From contig NW_027478599.1 in the NCBI RefSeq assembly GCF_051014685.1, positions 838,191 to 902,190 of the forward strand: a stretch of DNA of 64,000 bases, written 5' to 3'. The position numbers and the translations under genes were made by a program. Positions 27,431 to 38,521 of the stretch are shown piece after piece. The DNA is from Ptiloglossa arizonensis (lineage: Eukaryota; Arthropoda; Insecta; Hymenoptera; Colletidae). The notes beneath the pieces are model-generated. The model saw nothing but the letters and a program-made list of their open reading frames with translations, ran no database searches and was not told the origin of the DNA. Within the stretch, counting starts at the first letter, position 1, and each line of letters opens with the position of its first letter.

Positions 27431-28122
27431 CCAGAATGGCCTAGGGAAAAAATACACATACCGTTGTAATCGGGCGAGTTTCTACTTTCAGACGCAACGG
27501 GTATTTTTGGGTTAGGTCAATCCGTTCGCGAGATATGGGAGTTTGAAACCAAGAAATGGTTGAGAAGGCAAAAAATTTTTCGCATTTCTGCTGCCCGAAA
27601 GGCTTAACCAGAATGGCCTAGGGAAAAAATACACATACCGTTGTAATCGGGCGAGTTTCTACTTTCATCTGCAATAGGAATTTTTGGGTTAGGTCAATCC
27701 GTTCGCGAGATATGGGCGTTTGAAGCCAAGAAATGGTTGAGAAGGCAAAAAATTTTTCGCAATTCTGCTGCTCCAAACGCTTAACCAGAATGGCCTAGGG
27801 AAAAAATACACATACCGTTGTAATCGGGCGACTTTCTACTTTCAGACGCAACGGGTATTTTTGGGTTAGGTCAATCCGTTCGCGAGATATGGGAGTTTGA
27901 AACCAAGAAATGGTTGAGAAGGCAAAAAATTTTTCGCATTTCTGCTGCTCGAAAGGCTTAACCAGAATGGCCTAGGGAAAAAATACACATACCGTTGTAA
28001 TCGGGCGAGTTTCTACTTTCATCTGCAATAGGAATTTTTGGGTTAGGTCAATCCGTTCGCGACATATGGGAGTTTGAAGCCAAGAAATGGTTGAGAAGAC
28101 AACAAATTTTTCGCAATTCTGC

Positions 28123-28137
28123 TGCTCCAACACTTGA
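28123..28137 (+). other. Single-base deletion 3, duplicate of deletion 2
   Basis: Identical to the change near 27,423 and inherited by the 4-monomer duplication rather than arising anew. Confidence 0.88.
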
Positions 28138-28535
28138 CCAGAATGGCCTAGGGAAAAAATACACATACCGTTGTAATCGGGCGAGTTTCTACTTTCAGAC
28201 GCAACGGGTATTTTTGGGTTAGGTCAATCCGTTCGCGAGATATGGGAGTTTGAAACCAAGAAATGGTTGAGAAGGCAAAAAATTTTTCGCATTTCTGCTG
28301 CCCGAAAGGCTTAACCAGAATGGCCTAGGGAAAAAATACACATACCGTTGTAATCGGGCGAGTTTCTACTTTCATCTGCAATAGGAATTTTTGGGTTAGG
28401 TCAATCCGTTCGCGAGATATGGGCGTTTGAAGCCAAGAAATGGTTGAGAAGGCAAAAAATTTTTCGCAATTCTGCTGCTCCAAACGCTTAACCAGAATGG
28501 CCTAGGGAAAAAATACACATACCGTTGTAATCGGG

Positions 28536-29760
28536 CGAGTTTCTACTTTCAGATGCAATAGGAATTTTTGGGTTAGGTCAATCCGTTCGCGAGATATGGG
28601 AGTTTGAAACCAAGAAATGGTTGAGAAGGCAAACAATTTTTCGCAATTCTCCTGCTCCAAACGCTTAACCAGAATGGCCTAGGGAAAAAATACACATACC
28701 GTTGTAATTGGGCGAGTTTCTACTTTCAGATGCAATAGGAATTTTTGGGTTAGGTCAATCCGTTCGCGAGATATGGGAGTTTGAAGCTAAGAAATGGTTG
28801 AGAAGACAAGAAATGTTTCGCAATTCTGCTGCTCCAAACGCTTGACCAGAATGGGCTAGGGAAAAAATACACATACCGTTGTAATCGGGCGAGTTTCTAC
28901 TTTCAGATGCAATAGGACTTTTTGGGTTAGGTCAATCCGTTCGTGAGATATGGGAGTTTGAAGCCAAGAAATGGTTGAGAAGGCAAAAAATTTTTCACAA
29001 TTCTGCTGTTCCAAACGCTTAAGCAGAATGGCCCAGGGAAAAAATACACATACTGTTGTAATCGGGCGAATTTCGACTTTCAGATGCAATAGGAATTTTT
29101 GGGTTACGTCAATCCGTTCGCGAGATGTGGGTGTTTGAAGCCAAGAAATAGTTGAGAATGAAAAAAATTTTTCGCAATTCTGCTGCTCCAAACGCTTAAC
29201 CAGAATGGCCTAGGAAAAAAATACACCTACCGTTGTAATCGGGCGAGCTTCGACTTTCAGACGCAACGGGTATTTTTGGGTTAGGTCAATCCGTTCGCGA
29301 GATATGGGAGTTTGAAGACAAGAAACGGTTGAGAAGACAAGAAATTTTTCGAAATTCTGCTGCTCCAAACGCTTAACCAGAATGGCCTAGGGAAACAATA
29401 CACATACCGTTGTAATCGGGCGAGTTTCTACTTTCAGATGCAATAGGAATTTTTGGGTTAGGTCAACCTGTTCGCGAAATATGGGAGTTTGAAGCCAAGA
29501 AATGGTTGAGAAGGCAAAAAATTTTTCGCAATTCAGCTGCACCAAACGCTTAACCAGAATGGCCTCGGGAAAAAATACACATACCGTTGTAATCGGGCGA
29601 GTTTCTACTTTCAGATGCAACAGGAATTTTTGGGTTAAGTCAATCCGTTCGCGAGATACGGGAGTTTGAAGCTAAGAAATGGTTGAGAAGACAACAAATT
29701 TTTCGCATTTCTGCTGCTCCAAACGCTTAACCAGAATGGCCTAGGGAAAAAATACACATA
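28536..29760 (+). repeat. Island of domain I-type monomers
   Basis: The first 0.7 kb follows the monomer order of 10,31x-11,02x (GCAAACAATTTTTCGC, GACAAGAAATGTTTCGC, AATAGTTGAGAATG, CACCTACCG), an offset of 18,228 bp (103 monomers less three deleted bases). It then switches to the series of the 4-monomer unit at 11.9-13.3 kb. Domain II lies to its left and domain III to its right, so this is a mosaic block placed 18 kb from its relatives. Confidence 0.7.
29647..29663 (+). other. Complete CENP-B box core (9/9), site 5
   Basis: Same sequence and upstream marker, in the domain I-type island. No full core was seen to the right of this site. Monomers near 39,733 and 45,928 have GATACGGAA, which restores the C but loses the last G of CGGG. 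Confidence 0.5.
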
Positions 29761-31334
29761 CCATTGTAATCGGGCGAGTTTCTACTTTCAGATGCAATAG
29801 GAATTTTTGGGTTTGGTCAATCCGTTCGCGAGATATGGGAGTTTGAAACCTAGAAATGGTTGAGAAGGCAAAAAATTTTTCGCAATTCTGCTGCTCCAAA
29901 CGCTTAACCTGAATGGGCTAAGGAAAAAATACACATACCGTTGTAATCGGGCGAGTTTCTACTTTCAGATGCAATAGGAATTTTTGGGTTAGGTCAACCT
30001 GTTCGCGAAATATGGGAGTTTGAAGCCAAGAAATGGTTGAGAAGGCAAAAAATTTTTCGCATTTCTGCTGCTCGAAAGGCTTAACCAGAATGGCCTAGGG
30101 AAAAAATACACATACCGTTGTAATCGGGCGAGTTTCTACTTTCATCTGCAATAGGAATTTTTGGGTTAGGTCAATCCGTTCGCGAGATATGGGAGTTTGA
30201 AGCCAAGAAATGGTTGAGAAGACAACAAATTTTTCGCAATTCTGCTGCTCCAAACGCTTAACCAGAATGGCCTAGGGAAAAAATACACATACCGTTGTAA
30301 TCGGGCGAGTTTCTACTTTCAGATGCAATAGGAATTTTTGGGTTAGGTCAATCCGTTCGCGAGATATGGGAGTTTGAAGCCAAGAAATGGTTGAGAAGGC
30401 AAAAAATTTTTCGCAATTCTGCTGCTCCACACGCTTAACCAGAATGGCCTAGGGAAAAAATACACATACCGTTGTAATCGGGCGAGTTTCTACTTTCAGA
30501 CGCTACAGGAATTTTTGGGTTAGGTCAATCCGTTCGCGAGATATGGGAGTTTGAAGCCAAGGAATGGTTGAGAAGGCAAAAAATTTTTCGCAATTCTGCT
30601 GCTCCAAACGCTTAACCAGAATGGCCTAGGGAAAAAATACACATACCGTTGTAATCGGGCGAGTTTCTACTTTCAGATGCAACAGGAATTTTTGAGTTAG
30701 GTCAATCCTTTCGCGAGATATGGGAGTTTGACGCTAAGAAATGGTTGAGAAGACAACAAATTTTTCGCAATTCTGCTGCTCCAAACGCTTAACAAGAATG
30801 GCCTAGGGAAAAAATACACATACCGTTGTAATCGGGCGAGTTTCTACTTTCAGATGCAATAGGAATTTTTGGGTTAGGTCAATCCGTTCGCGAGATATGG
30901 GAGTTTGAAGCCTAGAAATGTTTGAGAAGGCAAAAAATTTTTCGCAATTCTGCTGCTCCACACGCTTAACAAGAATGGCCTAGAGAAAAAATACACATAC
31001 CGTTGTAATCGGGCGAGTGTCTACTTTCAGATGCAACAGGAATTTTTGGGTTAGGTCAATCCGTTCGCGAGATATGGGAGTTTGAAACTAAGAAATGGTT
31101 GAGAAGACAACAAATTTTTCGCACTTCTGCTGCTCCAAACGCTTAACCAGAATGGCCCAGGGAAAAAATACACATACCGTTGTAATCGGGCGAGTTTCGA
31201 CTTTCAGATGCAATAGGAATTTTTGGGTTAGGTCAATCCGTTCGCGAGGTATGGGAGTTTGAAGCCAAGAAATGGTTGAGAAGGCAAAAAATTTTTCGCA
31301 ATTCTGCTGCTCCAAACGCTTAACCAGAATTGCC

Positions 31335-33034
31335 TAGGGAAAAAATACACATACAGTTGTAATCGGGCGAGTTTCTACTTTCAGACGCAATAGGAATTTT
31401 TGGATTAGGTCAATCCGTTCGCGTGATATGGGACTTTGAAGCTAAGAAATGGTTGAGAAGACAACAAATTTTTCGCACTTCTGCTGTTCCAAACGCTTAA
31501 CCAGAATGGCCTAGGGAAAAAATACACATACCGCTGTAATCGGGCGAGCTTCTACTTTCAGATGCAATAGGAATTTTTGGGTTAGGTCAATCCGTTCGCG
31601 AGATATGGGAGTTTGAAGCCAAGAAATGGTTGAGAGGGCAAAAAATTTTTCGCAATTCTGCTGATCCAAAAGCTTAACCAGAATGGCCTAGGGAAAAAAT
31701 ACACATATCGTTGTAATCGGGCGAGTTTCTACTTTCAGATGCAATAGGAATTTTTGGGTTACGTCAATCCGTTCGCGAGATATGTGACTTTGAAGCTAAG
31801 AAATGGTTGAGAAGACAACAAATTTTTCGCACTTCTGCTGCTCCAAACGCTTAACCAGAATGGCCTAGGGAAACAATACCCATACCGTTGTAATCGGACG
31901 AGTCTCTACATTCAGTTACAATAGCAATTTTTGGGCTAGGTCAATCCGTTCTCGAGATATGGGACTTTGAAGCTAAGAAATGGTTGACAAGACAACAAAT
32001 TTTTCGCAATTCTGCTGCTCCAATCGCTTAACCAGAATGGCCTAGGGAAAAAATACACATACGGCTGTAATCGGGCGAGCTTCTACTTTCAGATGCAATA
32101 GGAATTTTTGGGTTAGGTCAATCCGTTCGCGAGATATGGGAGTTTGAAGCCAAGAAATGGATGAGAAGGCAAAAAATTTTTCGCAATTCTGCTGATCCAA
32201 GAGCTTAACCAGAATGGCCTAGGGAAAAAATACACATACCGTTGTAATCGGGCGAGTTTCTACTTTCAGACGCAACAGGAATTTTTGGGTTAGGTCAATC
32301 CTTTCGCGAGATATGGGAGTTTGAAGCCAAGAAATGGTTGAGAAGGCATAAAATTTTTCGCAAATCTGCTGCTCCAAACGCTTAACCAGAATGGCCTAGG
32401 GAAAAAATACACATACCGTTGTAATCGGGCGAGTTTCTACTTTCAGATGCAATAGGAATTTTTGGGTTAGGTCAATCCGTTCGCGAGATATGGGAGTTTG
32501 AAGCCAAGAAATGGTTGAGAAGGCAAAAAATTTTTCGCAATTCTGCTGCTACACACGCTTAACCAGAATGGCCTAGGGAAAAAATACACATACCGTTTTA
32601 ATCGGGCGAGTTTCTACTTTCAGACGCTACAGGAATTTTTGGGTTAGGTCAATCCGTTCGCGAGATATGGGAGTTTGAAGCCAAGGAATGGTTGAGAAGG
32701 CAAAAAATTTTTCGCAATTCTGCTGCTCCAAACGCTTAACCAGAATGGCCTAGGGAAAAAATACACATACCGTTGTAATCGGGCGCGTTTCTACTTTCAG
32801 ATGCAACAGGAATTTTTGGGTTAGGTCAATCCGTTCGCGAGATATGGGAGTTTGACGCTAAGAAATGGTTGAGAAGACTACAAATTTTTCGCAATTCTGC
32901 TGCTCCAAACGCTTAACCAGAATGGCCTAGGGAAAAAATACACATACCGTTGTAATCGGGCGAGTTTCTACTTTCAGATGCAATAGGAATTTTTGGGTTA
33001 GGTCAATCCGTTCGCGAGATATGGGAGTTTGAAG
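31335..33034 (+). repeat. 31-monomer-offset duplication, left copy
   Basis: About 1.7 kb matches 36,822-38,521 at an offset of 5,487 bp (31 x 177). The clearest markers are ACATACAGTTG near 31,350, the very divergent monomer at 31,858-32,034, GCTGATCCAAGAGC near 32,193 and GACTACAAATTTTTCGC near 32,876. The match ends near 33,034, where CCAAGAAATGG faces CCAAGGAATGG. Confidence 0.8.
31858..32034 (+). repeat. Most divergent monomer in the window
   Basis: I count about 16 differences from the 177-bp consensus (9%), without change of length. Among them are ACAATACCCATACCG, TCGGACGAGTCTCTACA, CAGTTACAATAGCAA, GGGCTAGGTC, TTCTCGAGA and GGTTGACAAGAC. A copy with the same changes sits at 37,345-37,521 within the 31-monomer duplication. 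It is probably an old monomer that escaped homogenisation and was later copied with its neighbours. Confidence 0.85.
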
Positions 33035-35489
33035 CCAAGAAATGGTTGAGAAGGCAAGAAATTTTTCGCAATTCTGCTGCTCGAAACGCTTAACCAGCAT
33101 GGCCTAGGGAAAAAATACACATACCGTTGTAATCGGGCGAGTTTCTACTTTCAGATGCAACAGGAATTTTTGGGTTAGGTCAATCCGTTCGCGAGATATG
33201 GGAGTTTGAGGCCAAGAAATGGTTGAGAAGGCAAAAAATTTTCCGCACTTCTGCTGCTCCAAACGCTTAACCAGAATGGCCTTGGGAAAAAATACACATA
33301 CCGTTGTAATCGGGCTAGTTTCTACTTTCAGATGCAATAGGAATTTTTGGGTTAGGTCAATCCGTTCGCGAGATATGCGAGTTTGAAGCTAAGAAATGGT
33401 TGAGAAGACAACAAATTTTTCGCACTTCTGCTGCTCGAAATGCTTAACCAGCATGGCCTAGGGAAAAAATACACATACCGTTGAAATCGGGCGAGTTTCT
33501 ACTTTCAGATGCAATAGGAATTTTTGGGTTAGGTCAATCCGTTCGCGAGATATGGGAGTTTGAAGCCAAGAAATGGTTGAGAAGGCAAAAAATTTTTCGC
33601 AATTCTGCTGCTCCACACGCTTAACCAGAATGGCCTAGGGAAAAAATACACATACCGTTGTAATCGGGCGAGTTTCTACTTTCAGACGCTACAGGAATTT
33701 TTGGGTTAGGTCAATCCGTTCGCGAGATATGGGAGTTTGAAGCCAAGGAATGGTTGAGAAGGCAAAAAATTTTTCGCAATTCTGCTGCTCCAAACGCTTA
33801 ACCAGAATGGCCTAGGGAAAAAATACACATACCGTTGTAATCGGGCGAGTTTCTACTTTCAGATGCAACAGGAATTTTTGAGTTAGGTCAATCCTTTCGC
33901 GAGATATGGGAGTTTGACGCTAAGAAATGGTTGAGAAGACAACAAATTTTTCGCAATTCTGCTGCTCCAAACGCTTAACAAGAATGGCCTAGGGAAAAAA
34001 TACACATACCGTTGTAATCGGGCGAGTTTCTACTTTCAGATGCAATAGGAATTTTTGGGTTAGGTCAATCCGTTCGCGAGATATGGGAGTTTGAAGCCTA
34101 GAAATGTTTGAGAAGGCAAAAAATTTTTCGCAATTCTGCTGCTCCACACGCTTAACAAGAATGGCCTAGGGAAAAAATACACATACCGTTGTAATCGGGC
34201 GAGTGTCTACTTTCAGATGCAACAGGAATTTTTGGGTTAGGTCAATCCGTTCGCGAGATATGGGAGTTTGAAGCTAAGAAATGGTTGAGAAGACAACAAA
34301 TTTATCGCAATTCTGCTGCTCGAAACGCTTAACCAGCATGGCCTAGGGAAAAAATACACGTACCGTTGTAATCGGGCGAGTTTCTACTTTCAGATGCAAC
34401 AGGAATTTTTGGGTTAGGTGAATCCGTTCGCGAGATATGGGAGTTTGAGGCCAAGAAATGGTTGAGAAGGCAAAAAATTTTTCGCACTTCTGCTGCTCCA
34501 AACGCTTAACCAGAATGGCCTTGGGAAAAAATACACATACCGTTGTAATCGGGCTAGTTTCTACTTTCAGATGCAATAGGAATTTTTGGGTTAGGTCAAT
34601 CCGTTCGCGAGATATGCGAGTTTGAAGCTAAGAAATGGTTGAGAAGACAACAAATTTTTCGCACTTCTGCTGCTCCAAACGCTTAACCAGAATGGCCTAG
34701 GGAGAAAATACACATACCGCTGTAATCGGGCTAGTTTCTACTTTCAGATGCAATAGGAATTTTTGGGTTAGGTCAATCCGTTCGCGAGATATGGGAGTTT
34801 GAAGCCAAGAAATGGTTGAGAAGGCAAAAAATTTTTCGCAATTCTGCTGCTCCACACGCTTAACCAGAATGGCCTAGGGAAAAAATACACATACCGTTGT
34901 AATCGGGCGAGTTTCTACTTTCAGACGCTACAGGAATTTTTGGGTTAGGTCAATCCGTTCGCGAGATATGGGAGTTTGAAGCCAAGGAATGGTTGAGAAG
35001 GCAAAAAATTTTTCGCAATTCTGCTGCTCCAAACGCTTAACCAGAATGGCCTAGGGAAAAAATACACATACCGTTGTAATCGGGCGAGTTTCTACTTTCA
35101 GATGCAACAGGAATTTTTGAGTTAGGTCAATCCTTTCGCGAGATATGGGAGTTTGACGCTAAGAAATGGTTGAGAAGACAACAAATTTTTCGCAATTCTG
35201 CTGCTCCAAACGCTTAACAAGAATGGCCTAGGGAAAAAATACACATACCGTTGTAATCGGGCGAGTTTCTACTTTCAGATGCAATAGGAATTTTTGGGTT
35301 AGGTCAATCCGTTCGCGAGATATGGGAGTTTGAAGCCTAGAAATGTTTGAGAAGGCAAAAAATTTTTCGCAATTCTGCTGCTCCACACGCTTAACAAGAA
35401 TGGCCTAGAGAAAAAATACACATACCGTTGTAATCGGGCGAGTGTCTACTTTCAGATGCAACAGGAATTTTTGGGTTAGGTCAATCCGT

Positions 35490-37020
35490 TCGCGAGATAT
35501 GGGAGTTTGAAACTAAGAAATGGTTGAGAAGACAACAAATTTTTCGCACTTCTGCTGCTCCAAACGCTTAACCAGAATGGCCCAGGGAAAAAATACACAT
35601 ACCGTTGTAATCGGGCGAGTTTCGACTTTCAGATGCAATAGGAATTTTTGGGTTAGGTCAATCCGTTCGCGAGGTATGGGAGTTTGAAGCCAAGAAATGG
35701 TTGAGAAGGCAAAAAATTTTTCGCAATTCTGCTGCTCCAAACGCTTAACCAGAATTGCCTAGGGAAAAAATACACATACCGTTGTAATCGGGCGAGCTTC
35801 TACTTTCAGATGCAATAGGAATTATTGGGTTAGGTCAATCGTTTCACGAGATATGGGAGATTGAAGCTAAGAAATGGTTGAGAAGGCTTCAAACTTTTCG
35901 CACTTCTGCTGCTTCAAACGCTTAACCGGAATGGCCTAGGGAAAAAATACACATACAGTTGTAATCGGGCGAGTTTCTACTTTCAGACGCAATAGGAATT
36001 TTTGGGTTAGGTCAATCCGTTCGCGTGATATGGGACTTTGAAGCTAAGAAATGGTTGAGAAGACAACAAATTTTTCGCAATTCTGCTGTTCCAAACGCTT
36101 AACCAGAATGGCCTAGGGAAAAAATACACATACCGTTGTAATCGGGCGAGTTTCTACTTTCAGACGCAACAGGAATTTTTGGGTTAGGTCAATCCTTTCG
36201 CGAGATATGGGAGTTTGAAGCCAAGAAATGGTTGAGAAGGCATAAAATTTTTCGCAAATCTGCTGCTCCAAACGCTTAACCAGAATGGCCTAGGGAAAAA
36301 ATACACATACCGTTGTAATCGGGCGAGTTTCTACTTTCAGATGCAATAGGAATTTTTGGGTTAGGTCGATCCGTTCGCGAGATATGGGAGTTTGAAACTA
36401 AGAAATGGTTGAGAAGACAACAAATTTTTCGCACTTCTGCTGCTCCAAACGCTTAACCAGAATGGCCCAGGGAAAAAATACACATACCGTTGTAATCGGG
36501 CGAGTTTCGACTTTCAGATGCAATAGGAATTTTTGGGTTAGGTCAATCCGTTCGCGAGGTATGGGAGTTTGAAGCCAAGAAATGGTTGAGAAGGCAAAAA
36601 ATTTTTCGCAATTCTGCTGCTCCAAACGCTTAACCAGAATTGCCTAGGGAAAAAATACACATATCGTTGTAATCGGGCGAGCTTCTACTTTCAGATGCAA
36701 TAGGAATTATTGGGTTAGGTCAATCGTTTCACGAGATATGGGAGATTGAAGCTAAGAAATGGTTGAGAAGGCTTCAAACTTTTCGCACTTCTGCTGCTTC
36801 AAACGCTTAACCGGAATGGCCTAGGGAAAAAATACACATACAGTTGTAATCGGGCGAGTTTCTACTTTCAGACGCAATAGGAATTTTTGGGTTAGGTCAA
36901 TCCGTTCGCGTGATATGGGACTTTGAAGCTAAGAAATGGTTGAGAAGACAACAAATTTTTCGCAATTCTGCTGTTCCAAACGCTTAACCAGAATGGCCTA
37001 GGGAAAAAATACACATACCG
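35490..37020 (+). repeat. Local 5-monomer (885 bp) duplication
   Basis: The block from about 35,490 to 36,135 repeats at about 36,375-37,020, an offset of 885 bp. It includes the divergent monomer with TTATTGGGTTAGGTCAATCG and GAAGGCTTCAAACTTTTCGC (35,752-35,928 and 36,637-36,813). The intervening monomers near 36.13-36.37 kb are of a different type (GACGCAACAGG, GCATAAAATTTTTCGC). Confidence 0.7.
35752..35928 (+). repeat. Divergent monomer with altered A/T tract
   Basis: This copy has TTATTGGG, GTCAATCGTTTCACGAG, GGGAGATTGAAG and GAAGGCTTCAAACTTTTCGC in place of consensus sequence, plus GCTGCTTCAAACGC. It loses the near-palindromic A6T5 tract and alters the second CENP-B-like motif. Its duplicate is at 36,637-36,813, one 5-monomer step away. 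Confidence 0.8.
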
Positions 37021-38521
37021 CTGTAATCGGGCGAGCTTCTACTTTCAGATGCAATAGGAATTTTTGGGTTAGGTCAATCCGTTCGCGAGATATGGGAGTT
37101 TGAAGCCAAGAAATGGTTGAGAGGGCAAAAAATTTTTTGCAATTCTGCTGATCCAAAAGCTTAACCAGAATGGCCTAGGGAAAAAATACACATATCGTTG
37201 TAATCGGGCGAGTTTCTACTTTCAGATGCAATAGGAATTTTTGGGTTACGTCAATCCGTTCGCGAGATATGTGACTTTGAAGCTAAGAAATGGTTGAGAA
37301 GACAACAAATTTTTCGCACTTCTGCTGCTCCAAACGCTTAACCAGAATGGCCTAGGGAAACAATACCCATACCGTTGTAATCGGACGAGTCTCTACATAC
37401 AGTTACAATAGCAATTTTTGGGCTAGGTCAATCCGTTCTCGAGATATGGGACTTTGAAGCTAAGAAATGGTTGACAAGACAACAAATTTTTCGCACTTCT
37501 GCTGCTCCAATCGCTTAACCAGAATGGCCTAGGGAAAAAATACACATACGGCTGTAATCGGGCGAGCTTCTACTTTCAGATGCAATAGGAATTTTTGGGT
37601 TAGGTCAATCCGTTCGCGAGATATGGGAGTTTGAAGCCAAGAAATGGATGAGAAGGCAAAAAATTTTTCGCAATTCTGCTGATCCAAGAGCTTAACCAGA
37701 ATGGCCTAGGGAAAAAATACACATACCGTTGTAATCGGGCGAGTTTCTACTTTCAGACGCAACAGGAATTTTTGGGTTAGGTCAATCCTTTCGCGAGATA
37801 TGGGAGTTTGAAGCCAAGAAATGGTTGAGAAGGCATAAAATTTTTCGCAAATCTGCTGCTCCAAACGCTTAACCAGAATGGCCTAGGGAAAAAATACACA
37901 TACCGTTGTAATCGGGCGAGTTTCTACTTTCAGATGCAATAGGAATTTTTGGGTTAGGTCAATCCGTTCGCGAGATATGGGAGTTTGAAGCCAAGAAATG
38001 GTTGAGAAGGCAAAAAATTTTTCGCAATTCTGCTGCTCCACACGCTTAACCAGAATGGCCTAGGGAAAAAATACACATACCGTTTTAATCGGGCGAGTTT
38101 CTACTTTCAGACGCTACAGGAATTTTTGGGTTAGGTCAATCCGTTCGCGAGATATGGGAGTTTGAAGCCAAGGAATGGTTGAGAAGGCAAAAAATTTTTC
38201 GCAATTCTGCTGCTCCAAACGCTTAACCAGAATGGCCTAGGGAAAAAATACACATACCGTTGTAATCGGGCGCGTTTCTACTTTCAGATGCAACAGGAAT
38301 TTTTGGGTTAGGTCAATCCGTTCGCGAGATATGGGAGTTTGACGCTAAGAAATGGTTGAGAAGACTACAAATTTTTCGCAATTCTGCTGCTCCAAACGCT
38401 TAACCAGAATGGCCTAGGGAAAAAATACACATACCGTTGTAATCGGGCGAGTTTCTACTTTCAGATGCAATAGGAATTTTTGGGTTAGGTCAATCCGTTC
38501 GCGAGATATGGGAGTTTGAAG
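36822..38521 (+). repeat. 31-monomer-offset duplication, right copy
   Basis: Partner of 31,335-33,034, with a few differences such as CATACAGTTACA near 37,396 facing CATTCAGTTACA near 31,909. Its left part also belongs to the 5-monomer duplication described separately, so this segment was rearranged more than once. Confidence 0.8.

Larger units (their letters stand above)
14331..28535 (+). repeat. Array domain II: mosaic with 4-, 15- and 27-monomer duplications
   Basis: This domain is marked by a recurrent monomer reading ATGCCGCTGCAATCGGACG, which changes the first CENP-B-like motif. It appears near 15,600, 18,609, 20,379, 21,264, 24,096 and 26,220, and once in domain I near 2,149. Other markers are GACGCAACGGGTA at positions 58-68 and GCTCGAAAGGC or GCCCGAAAGGC near the 3' end of the monomer. 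Marker spacings of 885, 1,770, 2,655, 2,832 and 4,956 bp are all whole monomers. The domain holds two copies of one deletion (27,423 and 28,130). No gene is present. Limits are approximate. Confidence 0.55.
27121..28535 (+). repeat. Tandem 4-monomer duplication (707 bp) carrying a deletion
   Basis: Two adjacent four-monomer units repeat at 707 bp rather than 708, because each contains the same one-base deletion in CTCCAACACTTGACC (near 27,423 and 28,130). The shared deletion, together with the GACATATGGG and GGGCGTTTGAAG variants, shows that one unit was copied from the other after the deletion arose. The junction is near 27,827. Confidence 0.85.
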
